The notes under the pieces were generated by a model. The model had not been told where the DNA came from, searched no databases, and saw only the letters and a list, made by a program, of their open reading frames with translations. Shown here piece after piece: positions 59,904 to 61,899 of a DNA stretch of 64,000 nucleotides. The stretch is from positions 139,263,001-139,327,000 of the forward strand of contig CM032232.1 in NCBI GenBank assembly GCA_019009955.1. Reading direction: 5' to 3'. Origin of the DNA: Riptortus pedestris (lineage: Eukaryota > Arthropoda > Insecta > Hemiptera > Alydidae). Each line of letters starts with the position of its first letter. Position 1 is the first letter of the stretch. The position numbers and the translations under genes were made by a program.

Positions 59904-61486
59904 CTGTTAACGCTCTAGCGGTCGCAATTTTTGTTTGATCTTTACCAAACTCGGAATTTAATCGTTTTATGTAAAAAGGAAGATCAAGTTCGTTAATGGC
60001 TGAAATCGGACCAGTGGGAGGGGGAGTTTAGAGGGGGGGGATTTTTGAAAATTCAAACTATCTCCGTTATTATGCGTCGGATCGAAAAATTGTATAGAAT
60101 AAATCTTATTGCAAATTCAATTTACTATAAATATTGTTCTATACATTTATTCTCTATCTTGAATATTAACCGAGATATTTGCATTTGTATTCTGCGTGTG
60201 GTCACCAGTAGGCTATGTTCGGACTTTCCGCCGAGAGCTCTGGCGGCCGTTTCTATAACTATTCGTCCCTCGTGAATAGGTTTAGGGGTTAGGTTAACTG
60301 TTTTTTGGGGCTTGAAACTACTGGGTTATTACGCCCTAAATAATGTTTTAGGTTTAGAGGTTTCTTACTACTACAGTTGTTATTAGGCAGATTTCTCTAG
60401 TGTAAAACGTCTTGTTGGAAATCTGCTTAGTTTACGCAGCCCCTGCGTGACGGACTTTTTTCTAATTTCAATCTTATAATTTATAAGAGTAATTCATTAC
60501 TAGATCCTCAATGAAGATTCAAAATACCATGACAACAAAGTAGGTAGTGGACTAAGGAAAAGAGGAGTAGTAAAATAAGAAAAGTGTTATTTGTTAACTT
60601 CCTCTTCATGGTAATATTTCTACTGAATGGTTTTTGGAAGGTTACCAACCTTTCTAAACTGTATGACAAAAGATTTTATTTATACTTTTAACATTAAATG
60701 ATTTCCCACCCGGGAAACGTACGCAAGGCTAAGAAACGAAAAGAATAAGGTTTGAAACGAATTCCGGGCATGAAATACCCATGAAATAAGGTTAATGCAT
60801 CCTTTACGTAAATCGTTGTTTAAATTCAGGTTTGGCTACTAATTATAATATAAAAAGGTAACTTTTTTCCCAAATTATTTATTTGATGGGACGAAATTGA
60901 AGAGATTTACACCCCGAAATAAACCTTGCGTAAGAAAGTTCAATTAACCAAATGGTGAAATAATATGAGCTGTTGAATGTAAATTATCCCGAATTAATAA
61001 ATGAATATTGATCAGCTTGACTAAAACAATTTTATTTTTTAAATTACAAAATAGTTTGTTTACTATTAAACAGTCAGATTTTCGCCACTAACAATTTCTG
61101 TAAGCTGTGGATCCCATTCCGAAAAAAGAATATATTTCTGAAAGATGATTGGAAAAATCACTTCCATCCCGAACAAAGGTTCGAAAGTATAACAAAATAT
61201 GTGCTGGACACACTCAGAAATCCATGTTTTTTGAAATGTAAAAAGGTTCTATTTTTAGTAATTAAACTAGGAATAAATGAGATGTTGCTTGGTCAGCTGC
61301 TGTTACTCGACTGGTTTATTGTTCTTTTATTTGAAACATGTGTTATGTTAAAAAATACATATAAAACAGCTGATTTAGTTTAATAAAAATGTGAATTAAT
61401 ATCAGCTGATTTCTAAAGGGAAAAATTATCCAAATAGCTCTAATTAAAATATAAATGAAATGCTTGCGTACTCACAAGTACCACAT
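20472..61486 (-). CDS. Secreted trypsin-like serine protease (S1 family), seven exons
   Basis: CDS joins, on the minus strand, 61476-61486, 32309-32397, 30629-30792, 24463-24682, 24166-24327, 22489-22689 and 20472-20602: 978 bases, 325 residues, every intron GT-AG and every split codon sensible. Residues 1-29 look like a signal peptide (hydrophobic [13 protein letters not shown]). A ~45-residue pro-region with QCG follows, then activation at AK|IVGGT (residue 73/74). The catalytic triad is His118 in TAAHC, Asp168 in NDIALI and Ser273 in GDSGGP. Asp267 (DACGGDSGG) plus SWG and GVYTRV predict trypsin-like cleavage after Arg/Lys. No CLIP domain is seen; the lone pro-region Cys probably bonds to PICLP of the catalytic domain. 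Likely an extracellular zymogen, but the physiological role (digestion, immunity, clotting) cannot be told. Exons 2-7 are secure; exon 1 is inferred. Confidence 0.9.
20819..21037 (-). mobile_element. tRNA-like SINE copy
   Basis: Reads, on the minus strand, AGGGGCTCAGGTTAGTCATT, the box-B-like GAGTTCGATTCCTGCC (with ATCTA upstream), GGAATTTATTTAGTGAGAAG, GGTAACCTGTAGATAGCAC and a TAATAATAATA tail. Confidence 0.8.
21353..21446. repeat. (CA)/(TA)n/(TG)n compound microsatellite
   Basis: ACACACACA, then about 30 TA units with one TG interruption, then about 13 TG units, within protease intron 6. Confidence 0.95.
21705..21759. repeat. (TA)n microsatellite
   Basis: About 27 TA units, preceded by an imperfect TATG stretch, within protease intron 6. 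Confidence 0.95.
21928..22130 (+). mobile_element. tRNA-like SINE copy
   Basis: Starts GGGCTCAGGCTAGCCATATA, has GGCAAGTTCGAGTTTCGC (B-box region), GGAACTTATTTAGCATTA, GTAGATAACCCATCCCAATT and CCATAGTAGCACAA. Confidence 0.75.
22489..22689 (-). CDS. Serine protease exon 6 (Ser of triad, S1 pocket)
   Basis: Acceptor TCCTACTAG, donor GTACGT. Encodes [34 protein letters not shown] and [11 protein letters not shown]. Asp six residues before the catalytic Ser predicts specificity for basic residues. The opposite strand has chance open frames over this exon. Confidence 0.96.
22690..24165 (-). other. Serine protease intron 5, no recognised element
   Basis: 1.5-kb AT-rich intron; no repeat family member or coding sequence recognised. 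Confidence 0.65.
24166..24327 (-). CDS. Serine protease exon 5 (Asp of triad)
   Basis: Acceptor CATTTCAG, donor GTATGT. Encodes (D)[25 protein letters not shown] and [17 protein letters not shown] holds the catalytic Asp. Separated from exon 4 by a 135-base intron, the shortest in the gene. Confidence 0.96.
24463..24682 (-). CDS. Serine protease exon 4 (His of triad)
   Basis: Acceptor TTTGAAG, a weak polypyrimidine tract; donor GTTGGT. Encodes [23 protein letters not shown] with the catalytic His, and VVIHPEFRK. 220 bases, 73 codons plus one base. Confidence 0.95.
24919..25146 (+). mobile_element. tRNA-like SINE copy
   Basis: AAGGGGCTCAGGTTGGCC, CCTAGAGTTTTTGGTTCGGT (eroded B box), GGAATTTATTTAGTGACGAG, CACACCCAGACAAGAAAATG, CCCGTTCCAATTAGCC and a TTAATAAATAAT tail. 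Confidence 0.8.
27037..28043. mobile_element. Foldback (long inverted repeat) element with nested SINE
   Basis: The ends are inverted copies: left CAGTGCCCTGTTAATACATA, right the same with minor changes on the other strand, continuing through ACACCTATGTCTA. Inside, 27117-27310 pairs with 27315-27520 as two ~200-bp arms (ATAACCAATTCAATA, AATTAATTGGTT, TTTCTAATTATTTCA shared). A SINE interrupts the right side. CAGTG ends suggest hAT, but flanking 8-mers do not match, so the target duplication is absent or eroded. Confidence 0.65.
27560..27733 (-). mobile_element. tRNA-like SINE copy, diverged
   Basis: Minus strand reads GGCTGAAGTTAGC, CTATTGACAAACTCGTTAAA, AATCCGTAGTCCCACCCTGG and CTAGAAAAGAGTGGTAGCTT, matching the SINE core. 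It sits inside the foldback element at 27037-28043. Confidence 0.65.
29879..29925. repeat. (TA)n microsatellite
   Basis: About 23 TA units between two copies of TAGATTCC-like foldback ends. Confidence 0.95.
29932..30193. mobile_element. Small foldback element
   Basis: Left arm AGTAGATTCCAAATATTGTA with ATACATAAATAAATCCAATA pairs with the right arm ending ACGGAATCTACT. Inner segments CAAACAAAAATGGGTAACAG and CTGTTACCCATTTTTGTTTG also pair. A third end copy sits at 29857, left of the (TA)n tract. Confidence 0.7.
30629..30792 (-). CDS. Serine protease exon 3 (pro-region and activation site)
   Basis: Acceptor ATTTTCAG, donor GTCTTC. Encodes [24 protein letters not shown] and [15 protein letters not shown], ending AYPWQ. 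Lys before IVGG is the expected activation cleavage. 164 bases; ends in phase 0. Confidence 0.95.
30793..32308 (-). other. Serine protease intron 2 with old HINE-like copy
   Basis: 1.5-kb intron. The part 30961-31470 is an old member of the main repeat family; the rest (31480-32300) shows nothing recognised. Confidence 0.6.
30961..31470 (+). mobile_element. Old HINE-like element with (CA)-rich core
   Basis: Starts AAAGTCTGTGACACTGCTTA and AAACTAAGGAGC, shares TCTCACCTCACCATCTACTC and ATGATCAAACAAAAATTG, then has a CACACA-rich core (about 31338-31400) where young copies have (TA)n. It ends TTTTTCAAAACTCCTGTCAT with GCAACTTCAACT. The block order supports common descent. Confidence 0.65.
32309..32397 (-). 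CDS. Serine protease exon 2 (signal peptide)
   Basis: Acceptor CTATTTACAG, donor GTGAGT. It is 89 bases: one base completing a codon, 29 codons ([20 protein letters not shown] and on to SRAWYFN), and one base carried over. No in-frame ATG starts a signal peptide here, so an upstream exon is required. Confidence 0.88.
32607..33480 (+). mobile_element. Old HINE-like copy, near full length
   Basis: Starts CACACAGGTGCTATGTAATC with AAGCAGATTTTCC and retains GAGATA-like and GTCTGATTTCAAACTTAAC blocks to about 33480, where the next copy begins head to tail. A 21-bp-arm hairpin (32913-32969) lies within it. Confidence 0.55.
32913..32969. repeat. Hairpin with 21-bp arms
   Basis: ATTTTATTCTTTTCTTATCC(C) pairs with (G)GGATAAGGAAAGAATAAAAT, one mismatch, 15-base loop. 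Confidence 0.75.
33750..33893 (+). mobile_element. Retroelement 3' fragment with hammerhead-like core
   Basis: Contains CACTGAAGATGGAGGG with TATGCTCTGAAAGCGCC: a CTGAAGA box, a short GAG/CTC stem and GAAA exactly 22 bases later. The flanking AGAGGCCTTTCTT and CACCATCCAGCACC match the fragments at 37563 and 41190. Inserted in a HINE-like copy. Confidence 0.5.
34385..35628. mobile_element. hAT element (outer), nonautonomous
   Basis: Ends CAGGGCTTCTTAAACTATGG and, inverted, CAGGGCTTCTTAAATTTTTG. Subterminal GGGTCGC / GGGGTCGTAAATT blocks are typical of hAT ends. Flanks GTAATAGAT (34376-34384) and GTATAGAT (35629-35636) agree with the uninterrupted sister sequence GGGTATAGATCAAAA near 34048, so this is an 8-bp target duplication with one base gained. 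Interrupted by another hAT. Confidence 0.8.
34605..35176. mobile_element. hAT MITE nested in hAT
   Basis: A 572-bp element with ends TAGGGAC... and, inverted, TAGGGACCTTGCGATACTGG, flanked by a perfect 8-bp duplication GCTTCTCT (34597-34604 and 35177-35184). The interior is rich in GGTATCGATAC-like words in both orientations. No transposase frame. Confidence 0.88.
35731..36320 (+). mobile_element. HINE-like copy, compact subfamily
   Basis: Starts AAGTCCGTCACGCAGAGGCT and GCGTAAACTAAGCAGATTTC. It continues through AAATATCTCGGTTAATATTC, TTCGATCCGACGTATAGTAA, the C-rich CCCCTCTAAACCCCCC, GCGACCGCTAGAGCGGTAAC, a very short TA tract, and ends TCATGAGTACAACCTCAATA with GCAGATTTCCCTTAAGGGAA. The 3' palindrome is damaged after GGGAAA. 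Confidence 0.85.
36324..36691. mobile_element. Two abutting HINE-like fragments, opposite orientation
   Basis: 36324 to about 36465 (+) holds TTTTTCGATTCAAAATAT and GGTCCGATTACTGCC. About 36470-36691 (-) ends in GGGAAATCTGCTTAGTTTAC with GCAGCCCCTGCG. The junction lies in AT-rich DNA. Confidence 0.65.
36780..36877 (-). mobile_element. Retroelement 3' fragment, inverted relative to 37563
   Basis: Minus strand begins CAGTAGAGGACTTGGCCTTC, identical over 22 bp to 37682-37703, then GATCCTCGTTGGAGTTCCTG. The two copies flank the HINE-like element 36878-37562 as an inverted repeat. No hammerhead core is retained here. Confidence 0.5.
36878..37562 (-). mobile_element. HINE-like copy with (TA)n core
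   Basis: Minus orientation: 3' end TTTTAGCAGATTTCCCTTAA at left, (TA)n at 37004-37068, 5' hairpin end GCAGCCCCTGCGTGACGGAC at right. ~685 bp with both ends intact. Confidence 0.87.
37563..37745 (+). mobile_element. Retroelement 3' fragment with hammerhead-like core
   Basis: Contains GCACTGAGGATGGAGCGTTG with ACTCCGAAAGTGCAC. CTGAGGA (37631) and GAAA (37653) flank a GGAG/CTCC stem, and the 5' GTGCACTTTC can pair with GAAAGTGCAC to close a further helix. It ends with ACCATCCAGC like the sister fragments. Likely a Penelope-like or related retroelement terminus, by inference only. Confidence 0.55.
37746..38385. other. Intronic stretch, nothing recognised
   Basis: A moderately GC-balanced stretch at 37855-38000 has a chance frame on the minus strand (37813-38082) without recognisable motifs. 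The rest is AT-rich. Confidence 0.5.
38386..39981 (+). mobile_element. Long-subfamily HINE-like copy split by a second copy
   Basis: Outer element = 38386-38786 plus 39410-39981. The left part has the 5' end (GCAGGGGCTGCGTAAACTAA) and the long-subfamily block (CACCGGAAAGAAAA, TATATCTAGTACTGTAATTT, TTTTAGTAGTCCAAGAA). The right part resumes at ATTAGCATGTATCTCGTATA and runs to AAGTGAAATCTGCTAAAA. The uninterrupted relative at 57961-58880 has these two parts contiguous. Confidence 0.82.
38787..39409 (+). mobile_element. HINE-like copy nested in a HINE-like copy
   Basis: A 623-bp element: 5' AAAAAGTCCGTCACGCAGGG with the ACGCAG/CTGCGT hairpin, 12-bp AGCAGATTTCCC, (TA)n at 39236-39292, 3' TTCCCTTAAGGGAAATCTGC then TAAAA. 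The empty-site comparison with 58300-58330 shows no obvious target duplication. Confidence 0.88.
39982..40530 (+). repeat. Unclassified repeat plus diverged HINE-like 3' end
   Basis: About 40000-40270 shares words with 14200-14470 (GTCAAAATGTGT, TCGTACAAGGAAGT). Its class is unknown. 40400-40530 resembles the family's 3' region (TTTTGTCATCTACTATGTAG, GACCGATGGACTTTTGAGGA, CATGACTACAACC). Confidence 0.45.
40775..41003 (+). mobile_element. tRNA-like SINE copy (best preserved head)
   Basis: Reads AGGAGGCTCAGGTTAGCAGT, GTTAAGGCGTTCGTCTTAAT, the box-B region GGCGAGGTCGATACTCGCC, GGAATTTATTTAGTGACGAA, CCCGCCCTGGCTAGAAAAGG, GTAGATAACCCGCCCCAATT and an A-rich/TAATA tail. The head folds like a tRNA-derived Pol III promoter region. 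Confidence 0.82.
41190..41380 (+). mobile_element. Retroelement 3' fragment with hammerhead-like core
   Basis: AGCACTGAAGATGAAGATAT then TACTCTGAAAGTGCACTT: CTGAAGA at 41265 and GAAA at 41287, the same 22-base spacing as the other two copies. Stem II is weaker here. Followed by GTAGAGGATAACTGGCTTAC and ACCTCCCAGC. Confidence 0.5.
41351..41764 (-). other. Open frame of 137 codons in GC-rich patch, unknown
   Basis: The frame from 41764 down to 41351 contains [19 protein letters not shown] and [20 protein letters not shown], with no recognised domain. The patch 41640-41765 is unusually GC-rich. The same bases are open in a second minus frame and partly on plus, which argues for composition rather than coding. 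It abuts the hammerhead-like fragment and may be an uncharacterised part of that retroelement. Confidence 0.3.
41760..42215 (+). repeat. Direct repeat of ~190 bp around a HINE-like 5' end
   Basis: 41760-41950 and 42035-42215 both carry ACCATCTCAATATATGGATA, GAAATCTTTGTCT, GGACCAAGGTC and CTTTCATTT/CTTGAATTT-type ends. Between them, 41955-42025 is a 5'-terminal HINE-like piece (AAGGGCTGCGTAAACTAATC, GGTATAACACACTTGTTATC). Confidence 0.6.
42216..43015. other. Intronic stretch, nothing recognised
   Basis: AT-rich with short tandem words around GGTACCA/GGTACAA (42690-42800). No coding or TE signature supported. Confidence 0.5.
43016..43501 (-). pseudogene. PIF/Harbinger transposase N-terminal fragment
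   Basis: The first ~75 residues of a 161-codon frame (ATG at 43501) read [43 protein letters not shown] and [13 protein letters not shown]. This matches the conserved N-terminal region of HARBI1-like nucleases (xPEDYxNFLRM, LxxxVxPxIxKxDTxMR, ERLxxTLRFLAT). After about residue 100 similarity stops and no DDE catalytic region follows, so it is truncated. Harbinger TIRs and a 3-bp duplication could not be fixed. 43515-43732 upstream has several GTTTGACA words and may be its 5' UTR/terminus. Confidence 0.72.
43735..45970. other. Intronic stretch, nothing recognised
   Basis: 43860-44060 is CpG-containing and GC-balanced with open frames on both strands. 44640-44690 has GGCGCCATCTG. The frame 44703-44999 (+) has no recognisable domain. 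No gene is supported. Confidence 0.45.
45976..46040 (+). mobile_element. HINE-like 5'-end fragment
   Basis: AAAGTCTGTCACGCAGGAGC then TTCGTAAACTAAGGAGATTT; the remainder of the element is not found downstream. Confidence 0.55.
46350..47012 (-). mobile_element. HINE-like copy interrupted by a non-LTR element
   Basis: Minus orientation. Has GGCTGAAATCTGACCAGTCA, a G-run, ATTAACCGAGATTTT and AGTAAACCCTCACTTTTCC. After the insertion at 46760-46965 it ends AAAATCTGCTTAGTTTACGC at the 5' side. Confidence 0.7.
46760..46965 (-). mobile_element. 5'-truncated non-LTR retrotransposon with target duplication
   Basis: Minus strand encodes [17 protein letters not shown], then [20 protein letters not shown] and EALSPRG before a stop, the usual C-terminus of arthropod non-LTR polyproteins, followed by a (TGA)n-like tail. 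It is flanked by GATC(A/T)CCAGTGTGATAT at 46743-46759 and 46966-46982, a 17-bp duplication with one mismatch. Clade (Jockey/CR1/RTE) not decided. Confidence 0.78.
47333..48243 (+). mobile_element. HINE-like copy split by a hAT remnant
   Basis: 5' end AAAGTCTGTCACGCAGGGGC at 47333, continuing to GTTAACTGAAGGCTGTAAAC. After the hAT insertion the 3' end (GTCGATGGACATTTC, AACACCTGATTTTCCTTAAG, GAAGTCTGCTAAAA) reaches 48243. That both pieces belong to one element is inferred from order and orientation. Confidence 0.6.
47466..48110 (-). mobile_element. hAT transposon 3' remnant with transposase C-terminus
   Basis: Plus-strand left edge CAGGAATGGGCAACCTTTGA is a classic hAT TIR. On the minus strand (48045-47871) a broken frame reads EFGSTYKCE, a stop, then [14 protein letters not shown], the conserved C-terminal dimerisation segment of hAT transposases (FGSTYxCEQxFS). 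One in-frame stop; the rest of the transposase is missing. The right TIR was not found. Confidence 0.68.
48245..49760 (-). mobile_element. HINE-like copy interrupted by Jockey-like element
   Basis: Minus orientation: GGAAATCTGTTATTGTGGTT, CTCATGATGCGATTTTTGG, TCTAGCGGTCGCAATTTTTG, GCTGAAATCGGACTGAGG, then AGTAAACCCTCACTTCT, the insertion, and resumption with AACCCTCACTTCTACTAATT. The tip near 49765 is overrun by a SINE. Confidence 0.7.
48639..49700 (+). pseudogene. Jockey-like non-LTR reverse transcriptase, truncated and broken
   Basis: Reads [13 protein letters not shown], then after a frameshift [10 protein letters not shown] (the catalytic Y/FADD motif), [46 protein letters not shown] and [13 protein letters not shown], with internal stops. 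These blocks are RT palm/thumb and connection motifs of the Jockey group. Flanked by AACCCTCACTTCT (48626-48638 and 49701-49713), a perfect 13-bp target duplication. 5'-truncated as is usual for such elements; dead. Confidence 0.85.
49769..49905 (-). mobile_element. tRNA-like SINE copy, truncated head
   Basis: Plus strand shows GGCTAATTAGGACGGGGTAT, CTACAGGTTACCATCC, TTTTCTAGTCAGGG, GAGTTCGTCACTAGATGAAT and GCGGGAATCGAAGCC, the reverse complement of the SINE core up to its B box. Confidence 0.72.
50290..50480 (-). mobile_element. Two HINE-like 3'-end fragments
   Basis: TTTTAGCAGATTTCCCTTAC with GGGAAATCTAATATTGAGG at 50293, and TTTTAGTAGATTTCCCCTTA with TCAGCAATTGAAG at 50362, followed by CTTCAAATGTCCATATCCAG and GATGAAAATGAGCCCCGTTA. 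Both are minus orientation and short. Confidence 0.6.
51093..51162. repeat. (TA)n(TG)n microsatellite in HINE-like core
   Basis: About 14 TA units followed by about 20 TG units. Shows the core has changed motif within one copy. Confidence 0.95.
51436..51671 (-). mobile_element. tRNA-like SINE copy, nearly full length
   Basis: Plus strand: (TAT)n tail, GGCTAATCGGGACGGGTTAT, CTACAGGTTACCAACCC, TTTTCTAGCCAGGGTGG, AAGAATCAAACTCGCCACTC (B box complement), CCATGTGAAATTAAGG and GGCTAACCTGAGCCCC. Nested in the HINE-like copy 50990-51870. Confidence 0.82.
51900..53602 (+). mobile_element. HINE-like copy split by mariner
   Basis: Left part has AACAATATTTGGTATCTAAC, AAATATCTCGGTTAATATTC and TTCTTTTCAATTTTTAGATG. 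The right part resumes GTTACGGAGATATTTCGAAT, CATTAACGAACCTGATCTTT, a short (TA)n at 53510-53527, and ends ATGAGTACGACCCCTATAGC with TTTTGGAAAATCTGCTAAAT. The 5' hairpin end is missing. Confidence 0.72.
52173..53338 (-). mobile_element. mariner transposon, inactivated copy
   Basis: A 1166-bp element with inverted ends CGTAGTAAGGTCC then TTTCCGGCCTG at both sides, flanked by TA (52171-52172 and 53339-53340). The minus-strand transposase is broken: [20 protein letters not shown] near the N-terminus, then [51 protein letters not shown] with the first catalytic Asp, [12 protein letters not shown] with the second, and [12 protein letters not shown] at the end. At least two frameshifts occur, and the segment that normally carries the third Asp (YSPDLAPSD-like) is deleted. 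Confidence 0.88.
53603..54195. other. Intronic stretch with a strong hairpin
   Basis: Holds the hairpin at 53957-54013 and a small tandem (AGTCAATTTAGTATTA, twice near 53900). Nothing else recognised. Confidence 0.55.
53957..54013. repeat. Hairpin with 25-bp arms
   Basis: ATACAGCTTTTTGAGCAA(A/C)ACTAAC and its reverse complement, one mismatch, 7-base loop CTGGTAA. No surrounding TE match was seen. It might be the core of a small foldback element. Confidence 0.8.
54196..54360 (-). mobile_element. HINE-like internal fragment
   Basis: Minus orientation: GGAGATGAGTAAAATGACGT, a short TA tract, CTGCTCTAGCGGCTGCAATT, AACGGCTGAAATCGGACCGG. Both element ends are absent. Confidence 0.6.
54721..56682 (+). 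mobile_element. ACTAGCT repeat, copy 1, with internal 298-bp tandem
   Basis: Starts directly after (TA)n with ACTAGCTAAGGTACCCGGCG. It contains three successive ~290-298-bp units (GTGCATATAACAAAAGTTAC, CGAAATATCGCTATTTTTAA, CTCCCTTATAACCCCCACTC). The end has CATAAAATTCGGTTCAGCCG, TTTATGCGTGAAAAGGTAAC, (CAAA)n and CAGAGGTTACAATTTTA running into (TA)n. The head and tail words are widespread in insect interspersed repeats; the autonomous partner is not evident. Confidence 0.62.
56741..57540 (+). mobile_element. ACTAGCT repeat, copy 2
   Basis: After a second (TA)n tract (56683-56740) reads ACTAGCTCAGATACCCAGCT, one internal unit (CGAAATATCGCTATTTTTAA at 57236), TTCGGTTCAGCCGTTTATGC, a (CAAA)-like run and the same CAGAGGTTACAATTTTA end. 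About 800 bp; copy 1 differs mainly by extra internal units. Confidence 0.62.
57961..58880 (+). mobile_element. HINE-like long-subfamily copy, full length
   Basis: 920 bp with both ends: 5' AAAAGGTCCGTCACGCAGGG with CTAAGCAGATTTCC, the long block (CACCGGAAAGAAAA, TAGTACTGTAATTAATAATG, TTTTAGTAGTCCAAAAC, GCATGTATCTCGTATAATAA), AAATATCTCGGTTAATATTC, C-rich patch, GCGACCGCTAGAGCGGTAAC, (TA)n at 58748-58811, and 3' GAAGGGAAATCTGCTAAAA. Serves as the unoccupied-site reference for 38386-39981. The 3' palindrome has lost its left half through a deletion after GGATCGAT. Confidence 0.85.
58890..59720. other. Intronic stretch, nothing recognised
   Basis: AT-rich with no supported coding, SINE or TIR signature. 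A GC-balanced patch at 59300-59400 is unexplained. Confidence 0.5.
59727..60461 (-). mobile_element. HINE-like copy with both ends
   Basis: Minus orientation, 735 bp: TTTTAGCAGATTTCCCTTAA with GGGAAATCAGCTATTGAGG, (TA)n at 59863-59899, CTCTAGCGGTCGCAATTTTT, GGCTGAAATCGGACCAGTGG, ATTAACCGAGATATTTGC, and 5' hairpin GCAGCCCCTGCGTGACGGAC ending in T-run. One of the best-preserved copies. Confidence 0.88.
60620..60722 (-). mobile_element. SINE remnant
   Basis: GGTTACCAACCTTTCTAAAC, AAAGATTTTATTTA and ATTAAATGATTTCCCACCCG resemble the reverse complement of the SINE core. Short and diverged. Confidence 0.4.
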
Positions 61487-61600
61487 GTTGATGATGACTA
61501 TGATGCGGAAGAATCGATTACTCCTTTGGATAATTGGGCGGGAAGAGGATGAGAGGAACGCGCGCGTGTGAGCTGCAGGTGAGCAGCCTGGCGGATGAAT
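61476..61600 (-). CDS. Serine protease exon 1: 5' UTR and 11 coding bases (inferred)
   Basis: Reading the minus strand, an initiator TCATTC is followed by a ~114-base leader with no ATG. Then CATCAACATG starts Met-Trp-Tyr (ATG at 61484-61486) and two further bases precede a consensus donor GTGAGT. Those two bases (TT) plus the first base of exon 2 (T) make Phe, exactly the missing phase, and put MWYFNAEGILR in front of the hydrophobic signal core. The link across 29 kb is inference from phase, promoter context and the lack of an alternative start in exon 2. Confidence 0.65.
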
Positions 61601-61634
61601 GAAAAGGCTGCAGCACCTCCAGATTGTATATATA
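61597..61634 (-). promoter_or_regulatory. Core promoter: TATA box and initiator
   Basis: On the minus strand TATATATA (61634-61627) lies about 30 bases before TCATTC (61602-61597), which matches the arthropod initiator TCA-K-T-Y. The start site would be the A at 61600. Spacing fits a classical TATA/Inr promoter, and it points into exon 1. Sequence farther upstream (61640-61860) is GC-rich for this window. Confidence 0.6.
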
Positions 61635-61639
61635 CTAGT

Positions 61640-61870
61640 GGAAGGGTTGCGACAGCCAGCTGGTAACTGTTTCGTCATGGGGGGAGTGGGGCGCCCTTGC
61701 GCCGGCTGACAGACTGACACATTTTCCAGGTGGGGGTGGCCTCGGTCCGCACCCCTCTCTAGCGACCTTAGCCCCGGAGGTCGCGCGGGGGAAACTGGGT
61801 CTTCCGACTGGAGGCCAGGCACACACCCCCCAGTGGCAGTGGCAGGGTACTAGCCGGGGCAACTGGAGGG
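61640..61870. other. GC-rich patch upstream of inferred promoter
   Basis: Much richer in G+C and CpG than the rest of the window, with open frames on the minus strand that have no recognisable domain (for example PAQGRPTPP). Position just upstream of the TATA box suggests promoter-proximal sequence rather than coding, but this is inference. Confidence 0.4.
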
Positions 61871-61899
61871 TAGCTACCCTCAAATGATAGTTATGAGTT

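Larger units (their letters stand above)
32398..61475 (-). other. Serine protease intron 1 (29 kb), transposon nest
   Basis: If exon 1 is correct, this single intron holds most of the window's mobile elements, listed individually. Segments with nothing I can name are 42216-43015, 43735-45970 (chance frames only), 58890-59720 and 60730-61475. No independent host gene with recognisable domains was found inside. Confidence 0.6.
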
